NCBI GenBank assembly: GCA_030145365.1 | Contig: JAQYVS010000220.1 | Span: 1-6,625, forward strand | Reading direction: 5' to 3' | Origin: Desulfofustis sp. | GTDB lineage: Bacteria; Desulfobacterota; Desulfobulbia; Desulfobulbales; Desulfocapsaceae | Length of the DNA stretch: 6,625 bases | Shown here: positions 5,234-6,625 of the stretch, one piece after another | How the letters are laid out: every line of letters begins with the position of its first letter | How positions within the stretch are numbered: the first letter of the stretch is position 1 | Position numbers and translations under genes: made by a program | The notes under the pieces: model-generated | Databases searched by the model: none | Told to the model about the DNA's origin: nothing | Seen by the model: the letters and a program-made list of their open reading frames with translations, nothing else

Positions 5234-6250
5234 ATGAAGAATGTGCTTGTTGTTAACAACGACCAAGCAATGCTCAGCTTAATCGCTGGTCTTCTTAGAA
5301 GTCAGGGAGCTTTCTTTACTGTTCATGCTGCTCGACATTCCAGACATGACTTTTTGTCACTGAAGGATATACCTTTTGACCTTGTTATTACCACGGTAAA
5401 TTTTTTCGGAGTCGAGTGTTCTAAACTTATAAGTCAATTATCAAGGGAAAACCCCTCCATAAAAATCATTATCTTGACGAGAGGAACCTCCTTACGGACA
5501 CAAGCCAGTATCAAGAGATTCCCATCTGCCATTCATCTCGATCAGTCATTTGATTTAAATCTACTACCCCAAAGAGTATTCACCGAATTGGGAATTGATT
5601 ATGGAGGACGTATCAGGGGTATTACTATCACATCCTTTCTTCAAATGATGGAACTTGAAAGTTGTACCTGCAATCTGAAGGTATCTTCAAAAAATATGAG
5701 CGGATTACTCTGGTTAAAAAATGGTCAGTTAATAGCCGCACGCTCTCAATCACGGGAAGGTAAAGAAGCAGCGCTTGAGATTATTGCCAGGAAAAGTGTT
5801 TCCATTGATATTAATTATGCTTCTCATGATGTAGTAAAACAGTTTTCAATCCCGCTTATGAATCTTATTCTTGAAGGCGGTCAACGTCATGATGAGTTTA
5901 TGAGCAGAATTGAAAATAAACGTGAACATGAGCGTTACGATATACTTGTCACTACGGATTACCATCTTGATAACATAAAAAGGCAGTGTGTACTTTGTGA
6001 TATCAGTCTCGGTGGTGCCTACGTAATAATTGAGCAGGAAATTGAACTCGGAGAAATGATCACACTTAATCTCACATCTCCTACTGTGAAGAGTAAATGT
6101 TCTATTGATGCAACCATCGTTCGCAAAGATGGGATGGGAGCTGGAGTTAGCTTCCAGATCAAAAGCCCTGAGCAGCAACAAGTGATTGAAGCAATGATTG
6201 ATAGCAGCTCAAAAATTGTGCAACAACAGGTAATGCAGTCTCCAGCCTAA
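5234..6250 (+). CDS. Pseudo-receiver / PATAN (DUF4388) / PilZ regulatory protein
   Basis: This encodes 338 residues in three domains. Residues 1-115 have the pattern of a response-regulator receiver (VLVVNND, DLVITTV, IIILT, AIHLDQSFD) but lack the chemistry. The acidic pair is Asn8-Asn9, the phosphoacceptor position is Thr54, and the position of the conserved Lys is Gln104. Only the Thr82 switch residue remains. Residues about 125-195 fit DUF4388/PATAN, with GLLWLKNGQLIAARSQSREG (157-176) giving the characteristic strand-turn and glycine pattern. Residues about 228-322 are a PilZ domain with both c-di-GMP motifs: RxxxR at Arg230-Arg234 and DxSxxG at Asp256, Ser258 and Gly261. The likely role is a cytoplasmic c-di-GMP effector whose receiver domain acts as a phosphorylation-independent interaction surface. 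The output partner is unknown, as there is no DNA-binding or enzymatic domain. The gene stands alone after a possible terminator and dyad, and is AT-rich relative to the synthetase gene. Confidence 0.88.
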   Translation: MKNVLVVNNDQAMLSLIAGLLRSQGAFFTVHAARHSRHDFLSLKDIPFDLVITTVNFFGVECSKLISQLSRENPSIKIIILTRGTSLRTQASIKRFPSAIHLDQSFDLNLLPQRVFTELGIDYGGRIRGITITSFLQMMELESCTCNLKVSSKNMSGLLWLKNGQLIAARSQSREGKEAALEIIARKSVSIDINYASHDVVKQFSIPLMNLILEGGQRHDEFMSRIENKREHERYDILVTTDYHLDNIKRQCVLCDISLGGAYVIIEQEIELGEMITLNLTSPTVKSKCSIDATIVRKDGMGAGVSFQIKSPEQQQVIEAMIDSSSKIVQQQVMQSPA

Positions 6251-6303
6251 GAGCATTAATCAATTGGATTTTCTTATCTGAGATCGGCTTGTTTTGCTCA
6301 ACT

Positions 6304-6330
6304 CCAGATCATTCATTACATGATTTCTGG
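6304..6330 (+). terminator. Imperfect hairpin after the PilZ gene
   Basis: CCAGA (6304-6308) pairs with TCTGG (6326-6330), and TCAT (6309-6312) with ATGA (6320-6323), giving 9 bp with a 2-base bulge and a 7-base loop. It lies 53 bases after the stop. No T-run follows, so it may protect an mRNA end or act as a weak terminator. Confidence 0.25.
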
Positions 6331-6535
6331 TTCAATGACAAATCGCATTCTGACTTCTTTCTTGCTCAGGCATTGAGAACCAGCACGAATCTCTCGTCAC
6401 TTAATCAAACTTCACCTTCCAGCCTGATTACCTTTCTTATTGATACAATGTGATTTGTAATGAATGACCTTAGCCTGAATATTTCATGGAAAAACACTTT
6501 AAAATATAATTATTAGCATAATATCAGTTAGTTAA
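6331..6535. other. Non-coding AT-rich stretch
   Basis: Together with 6251-6303 this stretch holds no reading frame I can support on either strand. Stops are frequent, and 6495-6530 is almost entirely A and T with only weak self-complementarity (ATTAT and ATAAT around 6508-6523). I see no RNA gene, repeat family or attachment site in it. Confidence 0.5.
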
Positions 6536-6541
6536 TTGACA
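6536..6541 (+). promoter_or_regulatory. Consensus -35 hexamer near the window end
   Basis: TTGACA is a perfect sigma70 -35 match. The best -10 nearby is TAATGT (6557-6562) with a 15-base spacer, shorter than usual, so this is a weak promoter call. No convincing gene begins in the remaining 60 bases. Confidence 0.2.
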
Positions 6542-6545
6542 TTCT

Positions 6546-6623
6546 TCACAGTGCACTAATGTTACAGTTTGTACCTTTTAGATTCAATGACTCAGTAACA
6601 GCTTTTCCACCCTGCGGGATAGC
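6546..6623 (-). CDS. Possible C-terminal end of a minus-strand gene (partial)
   Basis: Reading the minus strand inward from the window edge, a frame is open for 25 codons and stops at TGA (complement of 6546-6548). It begins AIPQGGKAVTESLNLKG, a plausible protein composition. A run this short is open by chance about a third of the time and I do not recognise it. If real, the gene is convergent with the PilZ gene and the stretch before it is a shared 3' region. Confidence 0.22.
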   Translation of the reverse strand, partial: AIPQGGKAVTESLNLKGTNCNISAL

Positions 6624-6625
6624 AG

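Noticed and set aside
5846..6181. 111-codon minus-strand ORF inside the PilZ gene
   Set aside because: It is antisense to the PilZ domain, whose motifs are intact, and it shows no recognisable domain.
6559..6625. Possible + strand ORF starting at ATG 6559 and running off the window
   Set aside because: It has no ribosome binding site, only 22 codons are visible, and the start overlaps the presumed -10 of the only nearby promoter candidate.

Overview
The window holds four confidently recognised protein genes, all on the + strand: a bacterial lipocalin lipoprotein (152-673), a membrane-anchored PP2C/SpoIIE-type phosphatase with a HAMP domain (1013-2473), a large single-chain NDP-forming acyl-CoA synthetase (2534-4981), and a three-domain pseudo-receiver/PATAN(DUF4388)/PilZ protein (5234-6250). 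There are no RNA genes, CRISPR arrays, insertion sequences or integrase-type mobile genes that I can see. The gene mix (HAMP-SpoIIE phosphatase, ADP-forming acyl-CoA synthetase, DUF4388-PilZ regulator, Blc lipocalin in a moderate-GC background) suggests a Gram-negative bacterium, and Desulfobacterota (for example Desulfobulbales relatives) is my best guess. This placement is inference from gene style, not from a marker gene.

Layout. Positions 1-113 may contain the last codons of an upstream gene. The lipocalin follows with a clear ribosome binding site. Positions 674-1012 form a 339-base intergenic region that is unusually structured. It holds a perfect short dyad (787-805), a sigma70-like promoter (843-871) embedded in a longer dyad (852-898), a 21-codon leader ORF (941-1006), and a hairpin (992-1011) that covers the GGAGG ahead of the phosphatase. 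A second strong hairpin (1023-1045) lies just inside the phosphatase gene. The synthetase gene starts 60 bases after the phosphatase stop with no terminator between, so the two may share a transcript. Sampled 60-base stretches of it are 47-63% GC, against about 37-47% in its neighbours. Positions 4982-5233 hold a possible terminator (5076-5111), then an 11-bp dyad overlapping a possible -10 box, then the PilZ gene. Positions 6251-6625 have no convincing gene. They contain one imperfect hairpin, an AT-rich tract, a consensus -35 hexamer, and possibly the end of a minus-strand gene at the window edge.

How the genes could work together. Two of the four are signalling proteins. One would sense at the membrane and dephosphorylate Ser/Thr sites, typically on an anti-sigma-factor antagonist. 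The other keeps intact c-di-GMP-binding motifs but has a receiver domain that has lost its phosphorylation chemistry. No cognate partner (STAS antagonist, HPK-type anti-sigma factor, diguanylate cyclase) is in the window. The synthetase would make ATP from acyl-CoA thioesters. No shared pathway can be read from the sequence. The most interesting points are the layered translational control signals before the phosphatase and the degenerate receiver joined to PATAN and PilZ.
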